Shown here: piece after piece, positions 24,368-32,278 of the stretch
How positions within the stretch are numbered: position 1 is the stretch's first letter
Layout of the letters: each line of letters begins with the position of its first letter
Assembly: GCA_036381615.1 (NCBI GenBank)
Contig: DASVCL010000078.1
Span: forward strand, 10,346-74,345
Source: CALANV01 sp036381615
GTDB lineage: Bacteria > Pseudomonadota > Alphaproteobacteria > CACIAM-22H2
Reading direction: 5' to 3'
DNA length: 64,000 bases
The notes under the pieces: generated by a model
Databases searched by the model: none
What the model saw: only the letters and a program-made list of their open reading frames with translations
What the model was told of the DNA's origin: nothing
Made by a program: the position numbers and the translations under genes

Positions 24368-26218
24368 ATGGCCGTTCCTCCGCCCGCTCCGTTCACGACC
24401 CGCCCCGAAATCGCCGGCACCTTCGGCGTCGTCACTTCCACCCACTGGCTCGCCTCTCAGGTCGGCATGATGGTGCTCGAGAAGGGCGGCAACGCGTTCG
24501 ATGCCGCGGTCGCGGCCGGGTTCATGCTGCAGGTCGTGGAGCCGCACATGAACGGCATCGGCGGCGACGCGGTGATACTGATCCGGCCGAAGGGCGCGGA
24601 CCTCCCCATCGTCGTCTGCGGCCAAGGGGTGGCGCCGGCCGGCGCCACCATCGCGCATTACCGGCGCGAGGGGCTCGAACTCGTGCCCGGCACCGGGCTG
24701 CTCGCCGCCGTCGTCCCCGGCGCGTTCGATGCATGGATGCACATCCTGCGCGACTACGGCACGATGACGCTGGCCGAGGTGATGATGCCGGCGATCAGCT
24801 ACGCGCGGAACGGCTATCCGCTGATCGCCGGCGTCACCAACGCGATCGCCGGCGTGGCCGAGCTGTTCCTGAAGGAATGGCCGACCTCGGCCGCCGTCTA
24901 CATGCCGGACGGCAAGGTGCCCGCGCCCGGCACATTGTTCACGAACCGCGCCCTCGCCGACACCTACGCGCGGATCCTCAAGGAGGCGAGCGCCGCCGGC
25001 GCCGACCGCGAACGCCAGATCGAGGCGGCGCGCGCCGCCTTCTACAAGGGCTTCGTCGCCGAGGAGATCGAGAAATTCGTCACCCGGACGGAAGTGATGG
25101 ACGCCTCCGGCCAGCGCCACCGGGGCGTGCTCACCGCCGCCGACCTCGCCGCGTGGCAGGCAAGCTACGAGGCGCCCGTGACCTACGACTATCGCGGCTA
25201 CACCGTGTGCAAGGCGGGTCCGTGGAGCCAGGGTCCGGTGCTCCTGCAGCTGCTTGCGCTCCTCAAGGGCTTCGATCTTGCCGCGCTCGACACGGTCGGC
25301 CCCGACTTCATCCATCTGCTGGTCGAGGCGAAGAAGCTCGCCTACGCCGATCGCGATGCGTGGTACGGCGACCCGAACGCCGTCGACGTGCCGCTCGCGA
25401 CGTTGCTGTCCGACGCCTACAACGACGCGCGCCGCAAGTTGATCGGCGACACCGCCTCGCGCGAGCTGCGCCCCGGCAGCCCGGACGGTCGCACGCCGAA
25501 GATGCCGGCGTTCAAGGTCGGCGCGGCCGCTGTCGCCGCCGGCGTCGGCGAGCCCGCGCGCGTCGAGCAGGAATCCTACGACCGCAGCGGCGGTGCCGCC
25601 GCGCTTGCCGGCAGCCGTGCCGCCCGCGGACCGGCCGAGGGCGACACCTGCCACCTCGACGTCATCGACAGCGAAGGAAACATGGTCGCGGCGACGCCGT
25701 CGGGCGGCTGGCTGCAGAGCTCGCCGGTCATTCCCGCGCTCGGCTTCTGCCTCGGCACGCGCGCGCAGATGTTCTGGCTGCAGGAAGGTCTCCCCACGAG
25801 CCTCGCGCCGGGCCGCCGCCCGCGCACGACGTTGACGCCCGCGATGGCGCTGAAGGACGGCAAGCCCTATCTCGCCTTCGGCTCGCCCGGCGGCGACAAC
25901 CAGGATCAGTGGATCGCGCAGTTCTTCCTACGCCACGTCGAGCATCGGCTGAATCTTCAGGCGGCCATCGATGCCCCGATGCTGCAGAGCGAGCACTGGC
26001 CGAATTCGTTCTATCCGCGCCAGGCCTTCCCCGCGAAGGTCGTCCTGGAGGGCCGCTTCCCCAAGGCGACGATCGACGAGCTCAGGCGCCGCGATCACAC
26101 GGTCGAGGTGACCGGCGACTGGCAGCTCGGGCGCAACTGCGCCGCATCGACTGACGGCAAACTGCTCAAGGCGGCCGCCACCCCGCGCCTGCAGCAGGCC
26201 TACGCCGTCGGGCGGTGA
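24368..26218 (+). CDS. Gamma-glutamyltransferase family protein (Ntn hydrolase)
   Basis: A 616-residue member of the gamma-glutamyltranspeptidase family, autoprocessed enzymes that cleave gamma-glutamyl or acyl amide bonds. The large-subunit start GGNAFDAAVAAGFMLQVVEPHMNGIGGDAV (about 40-69) is conserved. The predicted processing site and nucleophile is Thr427 in GDTCHLDVID. Downstream are PSGGWLQSSPVIP and GSPGGDNQDQW of the small subunit. No signal peptide is evident, so it may be cytoplasmic, unlike classical periplasmic GGT. Substrates could include gamma-glutamyl compounds or acyl-amides. It stands alone on its strand. Confidence 0.87.
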   Translation: MAVPPPAPFTTRPEIAGTFGVVTSTHWLASQVGMMVLEKGGNAFDAAVAAGFMLQVVEPHMNGIGGDAVILIRPKGADLPIVVCGQGVAPAGATIAHYRREGLELVPGTGLLAAVVPGAFDAWMHILRDYGTMTLAEVMMPAISYARNGYPLIAGVTNAIAGVAELFLKEWPTSAAVYMPDGKVPAPGTLFTNRALADTYARILKEASAAGADRERQIEAARAAFYKGFVAEEIEKFVTRTEVMDASGQRHRGVLTAADLAAWQASYEAPVTYDYRGYTVCKAGPWSQGPVLLQLLALLKGFDLAALDTVGPDFIHLLVEAKKLAYADRDAWYGDPNAVDVPLATLLSDAYNDARRKLIGDTASRELRPGSPDGRTPKMPAFKVGAAAVAAGVGEPARVEQESYDRSGGAAALAGSRAARGPAEGDTCHLDVIDSEGNMVAATPSGGWLQSSPVIPALGFCLGTRAQMFWLQEGLPTSLAPGRRPRTTLTPAMALKDGKPYLAFGSPGGDNQDQWIAQFFLRHVEHRLNLQAAIDAPMLQSEHWPNSFYPRQAFPAKVVLEGRFPKATIDELRRRDHTVEVTGDWQLGRNCAASTDGKLLKAAATPRLQQAYAVGR

Positions 26219-26372
26219 CGTCGGTCATACCGCTTCGAATTTGCCGGATCGCGACTCGTCGTTCCCCCTCCCCCCTGAGGTCACTTGACGTCAGCCTCTT
26301 CCCGCCGGGGAGAGGGCGGCGTCGATTGACATCGCTGCCCTGTCCCGCCGATGCGGCCGATGTGGCGGCCTT
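26219..26372. other. Intergenic gap with degenerate CCCTC/GAGGG-type repeat
   Basis: The 154-bp gap between convergent genes contains CCCCCTCCCCCCTGAGG and, further on, TTCCCGCCGGGGAGAGGG, resembling half-units of the palindromic repeats at 50550-50622. It may serve as a terminator region. No gene was seen. Confidence 0.3.
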
Positions 26373-26750
26373 CTATTCCGACCGGCCGCAATAGGCCTCG
26401 AGCCGATAGCCGTCGGGATCGACGACAAAGGCTGCGTAGTAGTTCGCGCCGTAATCCGTCCGCAGTCCCGGCTTGCCGTTGTCGCGGCCGCCGGCGCGGA
26501 GTGCGGCGGCATGAAACGCATCCACCGCGGCACGGCTCGGCGCGGCGAAGCAGATGTGCAGGCCGGACCGGTCGTCCGGCGGGACCGGGTGCTGGGTCGC
26601 GCCGATCCACAGGGCCGCGCTGTCGCGACCATACCCGAGTGAATCCGGACTTGCGCTGAGGCAGCGGTAGCCGAGCGGGGCGAGCGCCGCGTCATAGAAC
26701 CGTTGTGCCGCGGCAATGTCGCGGACGCCGATGGAAACGTGGTCGATCAT
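26373..26750 (-). CDS. VOC (glyoxalase/bleomycin-resistance) superfamily protein
   Basis: A 125-residue vicinal-oxygen-chelate protein. ATG 26750 (MIDHVSIGVRD) has AGGAGG six bases upstream; the longer frame to 26852 would cross the palindrome promoter and is rejected. Metal-ligand candidates are His4 of the first beta strand, His of SGLHICFAAP and Glu of YRLEAYC near the end, spaced as in glyoxalase-like enzymes. It is divergent from the CGNR regulator gene across a 124-bp promoter containing a 22-bp perfect palindrome. It probably performs detoxification or an uncharacterised metal-dependent reaction. Confidence 0.85.
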   Translation of the reverse strand: MIDHVSIGVRDIAAAQRFYDAALAPLGYRCLSASPDSLGYGRDSAALWIGATQHPVPPDDRSGLHICFAAPSRAAVDAFHAAALRAGGRDNGKPGLRTDYGANYYAAFVVDPDGYRLEAYCGRSE

Positions 26751-26801
26751 CCCTGCCCTCCTCTCCGTTCGGCGGCACGGCCGATCGATGCCACTCCGCT
26801 T

Positions 26802-26823
26802 TATAACCATCATGATGGTTATA
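26802..26823. promoter_or_regulatory. 22-bp perfect palindrome, candidate operator
   Basis: An uninterrupted dyad whose 11-nt half is TATAACCATCA. Its centre (26812/26813) is about 62 bp from each of the two divergent start codons (26750 and 26875), so one bound dimer could cover both promoters. The adjacent CGNR zinc-finger protein is the obvious candidate ligand. The A/T-rich ends may double as -10 elements. Confidence 0.6.
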
Positions 26824-26874
26824 TCGGTATTTGGTGGGCGTTCCCTTGTCAACCCCCATCCAGGTTAGTATCTG

Positions 26875-27507
26875 ATGACTATGGTGACTTCCGCGCCTAC
26901 CGGGCCGGTGGCCTTTCCGGCCGCGCGCACCGATCTGTGCCTCGCCTATGCCAACACGCTGTATTGGCGCGGGCGCGAACCGCAGACCGAAACCCTTCAC
27001 ACGCTGGACGACATCGCGAACTGGTCCGTGGCCGAGGCGGGCCTCGATGCGGATCTCGTCGAAGCGTTTCGCGCCGGGTGGGCCGCGCGGCCGGGCAAGA
27101 CCAAGGCCGCGTTCGACGAGGCCATCGCGCTGCGCGAGACCATCTATCGGATCTTCAGCGCCATGGCCTCGGGCGCGACGCCGGCACCCGCGGACCTTGC
27201 CCGGCTCAACCGCGAACTGGCGCAAGCGCCGGCCCGAACCCAATTGCGACGGACCGGCGACGGCTATGCGTGGGAAGTCGGCAAGCTCAGGCCGACGGTT
27301 CCGACGTTACTGGCGCCGGTGCTGTGGTCGGCGGGCGACCTTCTCGTCCGGCCGGAGCGCCGCAAAGTGCGCCTGTGCGCCAACGAGAAATGCCTGTGGC
27401 TGTTCCTCGACGACAGCAAGAGCGGGACGCGCCGCTGGTGCGCGATGAGCGACTGCGGCAACCGCGCCAAGGCGCATCGCCACTACATCCGCCAGAAACA
27501 GGGATGA
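26875..27507 (+). CDS. CGNR zinc-finger (ABATE-domain) putative transcription factor
   Basis: A 210-residue protein. The N-terminal about 140 residues match the ABATE domain, a predicted stress-sensing ligand domain (AARTDLCLAYANTLYWRG near 21-38). The C-terminal treble-clef zinc finger has the eponymous motif: CANEKC, then WCAMSDCGNRAKAHRHY (about 165-205). The finger probably binds DNA. Being divergent from the VOC gene with a symmetric palindrome between suggests it regulates that gene and itself. ATG 26881 two codons in is an alternative start. Confidence 0.87.
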   Translation: MTMVTSAPTGPVAFPAARTDLCLAYANTLYWRGREPQTETLHTLDDIANWSVAEAGLDADLVEAFRAGWAARPGKTKAAFDEAIALRETIYRIFSAMASGATPAPADLARLNRELAQAPARTQLRRTGDGYAWEVGKLRPTVPTLLAPVLWSAGDLLVRPERRKVRLCANEKCLWLFLDDSKSGTRRWCAMSDCGNRAKAHRHYIRQKQG

Positions 27508-27609
27508 CGTGCGCGCGCAGAACCCGTTCGGGTGCCTGGGGCCGCCGGATGGCCGTTCTTGGCCGGCCCACGTACAATTGCTTGGATGTCGCTGATCACG
27601 GAGGAAAGA

Positions 27610-28152
27610 ATGCGCGTCAAGAGATGGCGTTTTGCCACGCTCATGCTGTCGGCCCTGACCACGGCGATGGGGTTCTGCCACCTGATGGAGCTGCCGGCCC
27701 GCATGAGCTGGGATCAATCGCTCTGGGTCAGCAGCACCGTGATCGGCGGGCTCTACCGGATGTTCGGCACGCTCGGAGCCGTGATCGTCGTCGCCAACAT
27801 CATCGCCGCGATCGTTCTCGCGGTCCTGGTCCGTCGGCGCGGCCCGGAGGTGTTCTGGCTGACGGCGGTCGGCGCGGCGCTCTTCGTCCTTGCGCTCGCC
27901 TCGTGGTGGATCTTCGTGTTCCCGGTGAATCTCGAACTCGCCACGTGGCTGTCGGGCGACGTTCCGGCCGACTGGGCCGCATGGCGCGCGCAATGGGAGT
28001 ACGCGCACGCCATAAACGCCGTGCTCCAGATCGTCGGCCTCGCTGCGCTGGTGCTCTCGGTGCTTGCCGAGACTCCGGCCGATCGCGTGCCTCGGGCCGA
28101 ACCTCAGGCCGCCACGCGGGACGAACCGTCCCTCTCCCGTTCGCCGCGTTAG
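27610..28152 (+). CDS. Integral membrane protein, DUF1772/anthrone-oxygenase-like
   Basis: A 180-residue protein starting at ATG 27610, which follows GGAGGAAAG. Four hydrophobic segments are seen (about 8-25, 45-70, 78-100 and 130-152). HLMELPARMSWD between helices one and two and the tryptophan-rich loop resemble the DUF1772 family, whose members include anthrone oxygenase-like and hypothetical membrane proteins. The C-terminal 25 residues are hydrophilic. Function is unknown. It is 102 bp downstream of the CGNR gene and could be co-transcribed. Confidence 0.6.
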   Translation: MRVKRWRFATLMLSALTTAMGFCHLMELPARMSWDQSLWVSSTVIGGLYRMFGTLGAVIVVANIIAAIVLAVLVRRRGPEVFWLTAVGAALFVLALASWWIFVFPVNLELATWLSGDVPADWAAWRAQWEYAHAINAVLQIVGLAALVLSVLAETPADRVPRAEPQAATRDEPSLSRSPR

Positions 28153-28223
28153 GGCTGTGCAGCGGCGCCCTTTTCGCCCTGCGCGCGTTGAATGGGCATC
28201 GACCCGCAAGATCGGAGGGCCCC

Positions 28224-28337
28224 ATGGTCAAATCGATGAGCTGGAAGGAGCTCGAGGAGACGGCCGGCACCCGGCGCAAGCACCTGCTCCGCCGCGCCAC
28301 GAAACGGCGCGGTGGCTCCGGTCGTCGTCGCGCCTGA
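28224..28337 (+). CDS. Small very basic protein, 37 residues
   Basis: A short frame with an excellent ribosome site (GGAGGG five bases before ATG) and a stop one base before the next gene's ATG, suggesting translational coupling. The product is about one-third Lys/Arg with an acidic first helix (KELEET) and an RRATKRRGGSGRRRA tail, a nucleic-acid- or ribosome-binding type composition. No family was recognised. Its existence rests on the ribosome site and tight spacing. Confidence 0.5.
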   Translation: MVKSMSWKELEETAGTRRKHLLRRATKRRGGSGRRRA

Positions 28338-28338
28338 G

Positions 28339-28971
28339 ATGGATCCCCTCGCGACCGGCGCGCTCGGGCTCGGTGCGGCGTGGGCGAGCGGCATCAACGT
28401 CTATGCCGTCGTGCTGACGCTCGGCCTGCTCGACATGGCCGGTTGGATCGACCTGCCGCCGCAGCTTGCGCCGCTCGCCTCGCCGTTCGTCCTGTCGGTT
28501 GCCGGCTTCATGTATCTGGCGGAGTTCGTCGCCGACAAGATCCCCGGCGTCGATCACCTGTGGGATGCCGTTCACACCTTCATCCGCATCCCGGCAGGCG
28601 CGATCCTGGCGGCGGCCTCGATTGGCGCCGTCGATCCGGAGCTCGCGATCGCCGCCGCCATCGCCGGCGGCACGCTCGCCGCGGGAACGCATTTCACGAA
28701 AGCCAGCACGCGCGCGGCGGTCAATCTGTCGCCGGAGCCCTTCTCGACCTGGGTGGCCTCGCTGTTCGAGGATGCGGCGGCGGTGGGCGGCACCGTACTG
28801 GCGATCGTCTACCCGATCGCGTTCCTGGTCGCGCTTGCGGTCTTCGTCGCGCTGGCGATCTGGCTACTGCCGAAGCTGATCCGCTTCGCCGCCCGCGTGC
28901 TGATCCGCATCGTCCGCTGGTTCCGCGGCGAGCTGCATCCCTCGCCGCCGGACCCGGCCAGCCCGCCTTAG
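28339..28971 (+). CDS. DUF4126-type membrane protein
   Basis: A 210-residue integral membrane protein starting at ATG 28339. It has five or six hydrophobic segments. The N-terminal GALGLGAAWASGINVYAVVLTLGL and the internal glycine/alanine-rich helices match the DUF4126 family of bacterial membrane proteins of unknown role. Its start is one base after the stop of the small basic ORF. The C-terminal helix is followed by a short Arg/Pro tail. It is convergent with paaY. Confidence 0.72.
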   Translation: MDPLATGALGLGAAWASGINVYAVVLTLGLLDMAGWIDLPPQLAPLASPFVLSVAGFMYLAEFVADKIPGVDHLWDAVHTFIRIPAGAILAAASIGAVDPELAIAAAIAGGTLAAGTHFTKASTRAAVNLSPEPFSTWVASLFEDAAAVGGTVLAIVYPIAFLVALAVFVALAIWLLPKLIRFAARVLIRIVRWFRGELHPSPPDPASPP

Positions 28972-28993
28972 GCGGCGCCGGGCGCGGGCGCGA

Positions 28994-29596
28994 TCACCCG
29001 CCCTTCGCCTTGTGGAGCGGCGGCACCACCGACACGCTGATCCGCTTGCGGTCCGCCTCCGGCGCGGTCAGCGGCACGCATTCGCGCAAGGTTCCGAGAC
29101 AGCGTCGCGTCAGTTCCTGGTACTCGCGCGTCGCCTGGCTTTTCCATGCGATCTCCTGCGGCGTCAGCTCGCGCATGATCTTGCCGGGGATACCCGCGAT
29201 CAGCGTACGCGGCGGCACCTGGAACGCCGCCTTGACGAAGCACATGGAGGCGACGAACGCCTCCTCGCCCACGACCGCGTTCTCCATCAGCACGGCGTGC
29301 ATGCCGACGAGCGCGTTGCGCTTGACGGTGCAGCCGTGAAGGATTGCGCCGTGGCCGATATGCGCGTCTTCCTCGATGACCGTGTCGGTATCGGGAAAGC
29401 CGTGGACGATGCAGTTGTCCTGCAGGTTGCCGCCCGCCTTCATGATCAGGCGTCCGAAATCCCCGCGCATCGACGCCCCCGGCCCGATATAGCAGCCGGG
29501 GCCGATGATCACGTCACCGATGATGGAGGCCGTCGGATGAACGAAGCTCGTCGGATCGACGACGGGCCTGATCCCGTCGATTTCATAGAACGGCAT
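28994..29596 (-). CDS. paaY: PaaY, hexapeptide-repeat thioesterase of phenylacetate catabolism
   Basis: A 200-residue left-handed beta-helix protein of the gamma-carbonic-anhydrase-like group. From ATG 29596 (MPFYEIDGIRPVV) it matches PaaY along its length: FVHPTASIIGDVIIG, RGDFGR, NLQDNCIVHGFP, HIGHGAILHGC and the basic C-terminus. The three histidines for metal binding are in IVHGF and GHGAILHG. PaaY hydrolyses dead-end ring-opening CoA thioesters formed in the phenylacetate pathway, protecting the pathway. The other paa genes lie 2.7 kb to the right, with unrelated genes between. Confidence 0.85.
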   Translation of the reverse strand: MPFYEIDGIRPVVDPTSFVHPTASIIGDVIIGPGCYIGPGASMRGDFGRLIMKAGGNLQDNCIVHGFPDTDTVIEEDAHIGHGAILHGCTVKRNALVGMHAVLMENAVVGEEAFVASMCFVKAAFQVPPRTLIAGIPGKIMRELTPQEIAWKSQATREYQELTRRCLGTLRECVPLTAPEADRKRISVSVVPPLHKAKGG

Positions 29597-29693
29597 TGCT
29601 GGTTTCCCTTGCGTATCGCGTCCCGGACGCAAGCGTACACTCGCTTATACGCAAGGCAGATGGCAAGCGGCCGCAGCGAAGGCGGAAGCATAT

Positions 29694-30293
29694 TCATCCC
29701 GTCATCGTCGGCCACAACGTCGCGGCCAGCAGGACGCCCATCGCGATGTTGAACCATTTCAGCCGAACGGGGTTGGACAGGAATTCCCGGAGGACCACGC
29801 CGAAACCGGCCCAGACCAGCACGCTCGGCAGGTTGACCAGCGCAAAGGCAACGGAGATCAGGACCGCTGACAGGAACGGCGCGTCGGGGCTGGCGTAAAC
29901 CGCCATCGCCGTCACCGCCACCGCCCAGGCCTTCGGATTGATCCACTGGAACGCGGCCGACTCGAGGAACGTCAACGGCCGCCCTTCGATCTCGCCCTTC
30001 TTGCTCAGCGAGCGCGACATGGTGATGCGCCAGGCGAGATAGAGGAGATAAGCGCCACCGGCAATCTTGAGGACGGTGTGCAGCGCCGGATAGGCCGCCA
30101 GCGTGGCGCCGAGACCGAGGCCGACGGCAAGCAGCAGCGCTTTGAAGCCCATCGTGATGCCGAGCACCTGCGGGATCGTGCGCACGAGGCCGAAATTCGC
30201 ACCGGAGGCGAGCAGCATGAAATTGCTCGGCCCCGGCGTGATCGAGGTCACGAAGGCATACACGCACAGCGCAAGGACTGTTTCGTAAGGCAT
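29694..30293 (-). CDS. LysE/RhtB-family translocator
   Basis: A 199-residue membrane exporter with about six hydrophobic segments. The N-terminal hallmark VTSITPGPSNFMLLASGANFGL (about 13-34) is the LysE/RhtB signature, and AAFQWINPKAWAVAVTAM (about 113-130) is the second conserved region. These proteins export amino acids or related solutes such as homoserine, threonine or cysteine derivatives by proton-coupled transport. It is separated from the next gene by a 189-bp gap with nothing recognisable. The substrate is unknown. Confidence 0.88.
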   Translation of the reverse strand: MPYETVLALCVYAFVTSITPGPSNFMLLASGANFGLVRTIPQVLGITMGFKALLLAVGLGLGATLAAYPALHTVLKIAGGAYLLYLAWRITMSRSLSKKGEIEGRPLTFLESAAFQWINPKAWAVAVTAMAVYASPDAPFLSAVLISVAFALVNLPSVLVWAGFGVVLREFLSNPVRLKWFNIAMGVLLAATLWPTMTG

Positions 30294-30482
30294 GGTGGTG
30301 CTGCTCTCGCCGCAGATCGTTCCTCATGAAGCGACGAGAGGTCTTGTACGCTCGGGCACGGGCGCGCTTGGGGTACGGAATCCGGACCGCTGCAGGGCCG
30401 GTGCGCCGGCCCGGTTCCGGGACGACTGAAGCGAAATGGCTTATCCCGCTACGCCGGCATCCGGGCGACGCCGGTCTGGCGC

Positions 30483-30812
30483 TCACTGGCCGCCGCGCGG
30501 CCCGAAGACGATGATCATGGCACCGACGACACAGATCACCGCGCCGATGGCGTCCCAGCGGTCAGGACGGGAGCCTTCGACCGCCCACATCCAGATCAGC
30601 GACGCCAGGATATAGATGCCGCCGTAGGCCGCGTAGGCGCGCCCGGCGAAGCCGGCGTCGATGCAGGTCAGCGCCCAGGCGAACAGGGCGAGGCTGGCCA
30701 TGCCCGGCACCAGCCAAAGTGGAGACTTGTCCAGGCGCTGCCACGCCCAGAAGGCAAAGCAACCGCCGATCTCGGCGAACGCGGCAAGGATATAGGTCGG
30801 GATGGTCCACAT
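30483..30812 (-). CDS. YnfA/UPF0060 family small membrane protein
   Basis: A 109-residue, four-helix membrane protein. ATG 30812 (MWTIPTYILAAFAEIGGCFAFW) has GGGAG six bases upstream; the upstream in-frame ATG at 30863 is less likely. The family pattern AEIGGCFAFWAWQRL, AYAAYGGIYILASLIWMW and DAIGAVICVVGAMII is complete. It is related in topology to the small multidrug resistance transporters. A role in efflux or ion resistance has been proposed for relatives. Confidence 0.88.
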   Translation of the reverse strand: MWTIPTYILAAFAEIGGCFAFWAWQRLDKSPLWLVPGMASLALFAWALTCIDAGFAGRAYAAYGGIYILASLIWMWAVEGSRPDRWDAIGAVICVVGAMIIVFGPRGGQ

Positions 30813-30904
30813 GAAGGCTCCCCCATCGTCACCCTGATCCAAGGTGATGCTGAACCTCATCAACCCAGGATATGCTGGCTACCGGAAGGAAAGGGATAAG
30901 CCGT

Positions 30905-31291
30905 TCAAGCGATCACCGCACCGCGCTCGGCCAGAAGTGCGCGAAGCACCGAACGGTGGCATCGCGATTCGTCTTCGCAGTAGCAGCCGATCGAGAAATG
31001 CGCATCGCGCGAGAGGGCCGCGAGAAGGTCGAGGGTTCGGCACGGTGTCGGCTGACTCATCTCGGCGCGGAACGCGCGCACGAACGCGATCCATTCTTTC
31101 TCGGTCGACGCCGCCTTGCCTCGCGCCATCAGTTCGGGACTGGGCGCCAGATCCGGATACCATACGTCGAACCAGTCATCGGCCGCATAGCGTTCCTTGC
31201 GAACGCCACGCGGTGGGCGCCGCACCGCGCCGATCCGGATTCCCTCTTGCGGGAGTCGGCGCGTGCCGAGGCGAACGATCCGCAGTGTCAT
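30905..31291 (-). CDS. DUF488 family protein
   Basis: A 128-residue soluble protein of the DUF488 family. Conserved features are the N-terminal VRLGTRRLPQEGIRIGAVRRPPRG, the central WFDVWYPDLAPSPEL and the C-terminal CYCEDESRCHRSVL, whose two cysteines and histidine are the family hallmark. The biochemical function is unknown; some relatives are found near DNA-modifying or heme-related genes. It is followed 64 bp later on the same strand (at lower coordinates) by YnfA. Confidence 0.83.
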   Translation of the reverse strand: MTLRIVRLGTRRLPQEGIRIGAVRRPPRGVRKERYAADDWFDVWYPDLAPSPELMARGKAASTEKEWIAFVRAFRAEMSQPTPCRTLDLLAALSRDAHFSIGCYCEDESRCHRSVLRALLAERGAVIA

Positions 31292-31355
31292 GATTCAAGC
31301 TCCGCGCGAGTCACGATGCCGCGTGATTGAACGACCGCCGGTCCGCGCCCCCCTT

Positions 31356-32018
31356 TCAGGCCGCGGGGGCGACCTGGGCGAATTGGTATCGCAGAAACCA
31401 TCCCGGAAATGCGCGCGCGAGCGGCATTGGAGCCTTGATCACCAGGCCCATCCGCTGCGCCTGCGCGAAATTGACGTCGCCCCGCCACCACGCGACCACG
31501 GCGGACAGCGGGCCGCGAACGCATAGGGGTTCGGGAAAGCCTGGATTGTGCGTGCACAGCGAGGCCTCCGCCCTCTTGAGCAGCATGAAGCGCGTCCGGC
31601 TTCCCCGGATCTCGAACCGCACGACGATCGGGTCCTTGGGCAGCGCGTCGAAGTGAACCCGCCTTTGCATGTCGACGAGCAGGGCGTCCAGGTCGAGATC
31701 CTCGTCCTCGGCCCGTCTCGGCAACCAGCGCTGTCCCCAGGTGCCGAGCGCGCCGACCAGGGTGGCCAGCTCCCTACCCGCTTCGGTGAGAACGTATTCG
31801 GGGCCATGCTCCCCATCGATGCGCTCGATGGCGCCGAAAACGGCCAACGCTTGCAATCGCTCCGAAAGCATCGTGCGGGATATGCGCGGTATGCCGCGGC
31901 GGATATCGTTGAAGCGTCGGCTCCCGCACAGGAGCTCGCGCACGACAAGAAGGGTCCATCGGCCGCCCAGCACCTCGAGGGCCCGCGCGACGGAACAGAA
32001 CTGACCATAACCTGCCAT
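31356..32018 (-). CDS. HxlR-family transcriptional regulator
   Basis: A 220-residue protein. Residues 1-100 are an HxlR winged helix (CSVARALEVLGGRWTLLVVRELLCGSRRFNDIRRGIP, with the recognition helix SRTMLSERLQAL). The remaining about 110 residues form an extra domain of the SCP2/ligand-binding sort sometimes fused to HxlR proteins. Cys8 near the N-terminus is the conserved redox-type cysteine of the family. The upstream 260 bp (32019-32278) to the PaaN gene end hold no recognisable gene. Its target genes are not apparent. Confidence 0.85.
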   Translation of the reverse strand: MAGYGQFCSVARALEVLGGRWTLLVVRELLCGSRRFNDIRRGIPRISRTMLSERLQALAVFGAIERIDGEHGPEYVLTEAGRELATLVGALGTWGQRWLPRRAEDEDLDLDALLVDMQRRVHFDALPKDPIVVRFEIRGSRTRFMLLKRAEASLCTHNPGFPEPLCVRGPLSAVVAWWRGDVNFAQAQRMGLVIKAPMPLARAFPGWFLRYQFAQVAPAA

Positions 32019-32278
32019 TGCGATACCCTAGCACGGCCCGATCGGTTCACGCGGTCCGGATTCCGGACCTGATTCCTCTCACTGATGCCGCGTGGACCGC
32101 GACGGGCTTCTCGTTCTCGTCCCCCGGCTCGACCCGTTCGAGGTTGCCGTTGCCGCGCGCGTGGGCAAGCTCATGACGCATGACGGCGATCCGACCGGGC
32201 CGGTCGCCAGACCGATCCCCGGCCGGAGTCAGCCTCGCCGTGGCCTCATAAAACGGTCCGAATATCCGGTCCCGCCCC

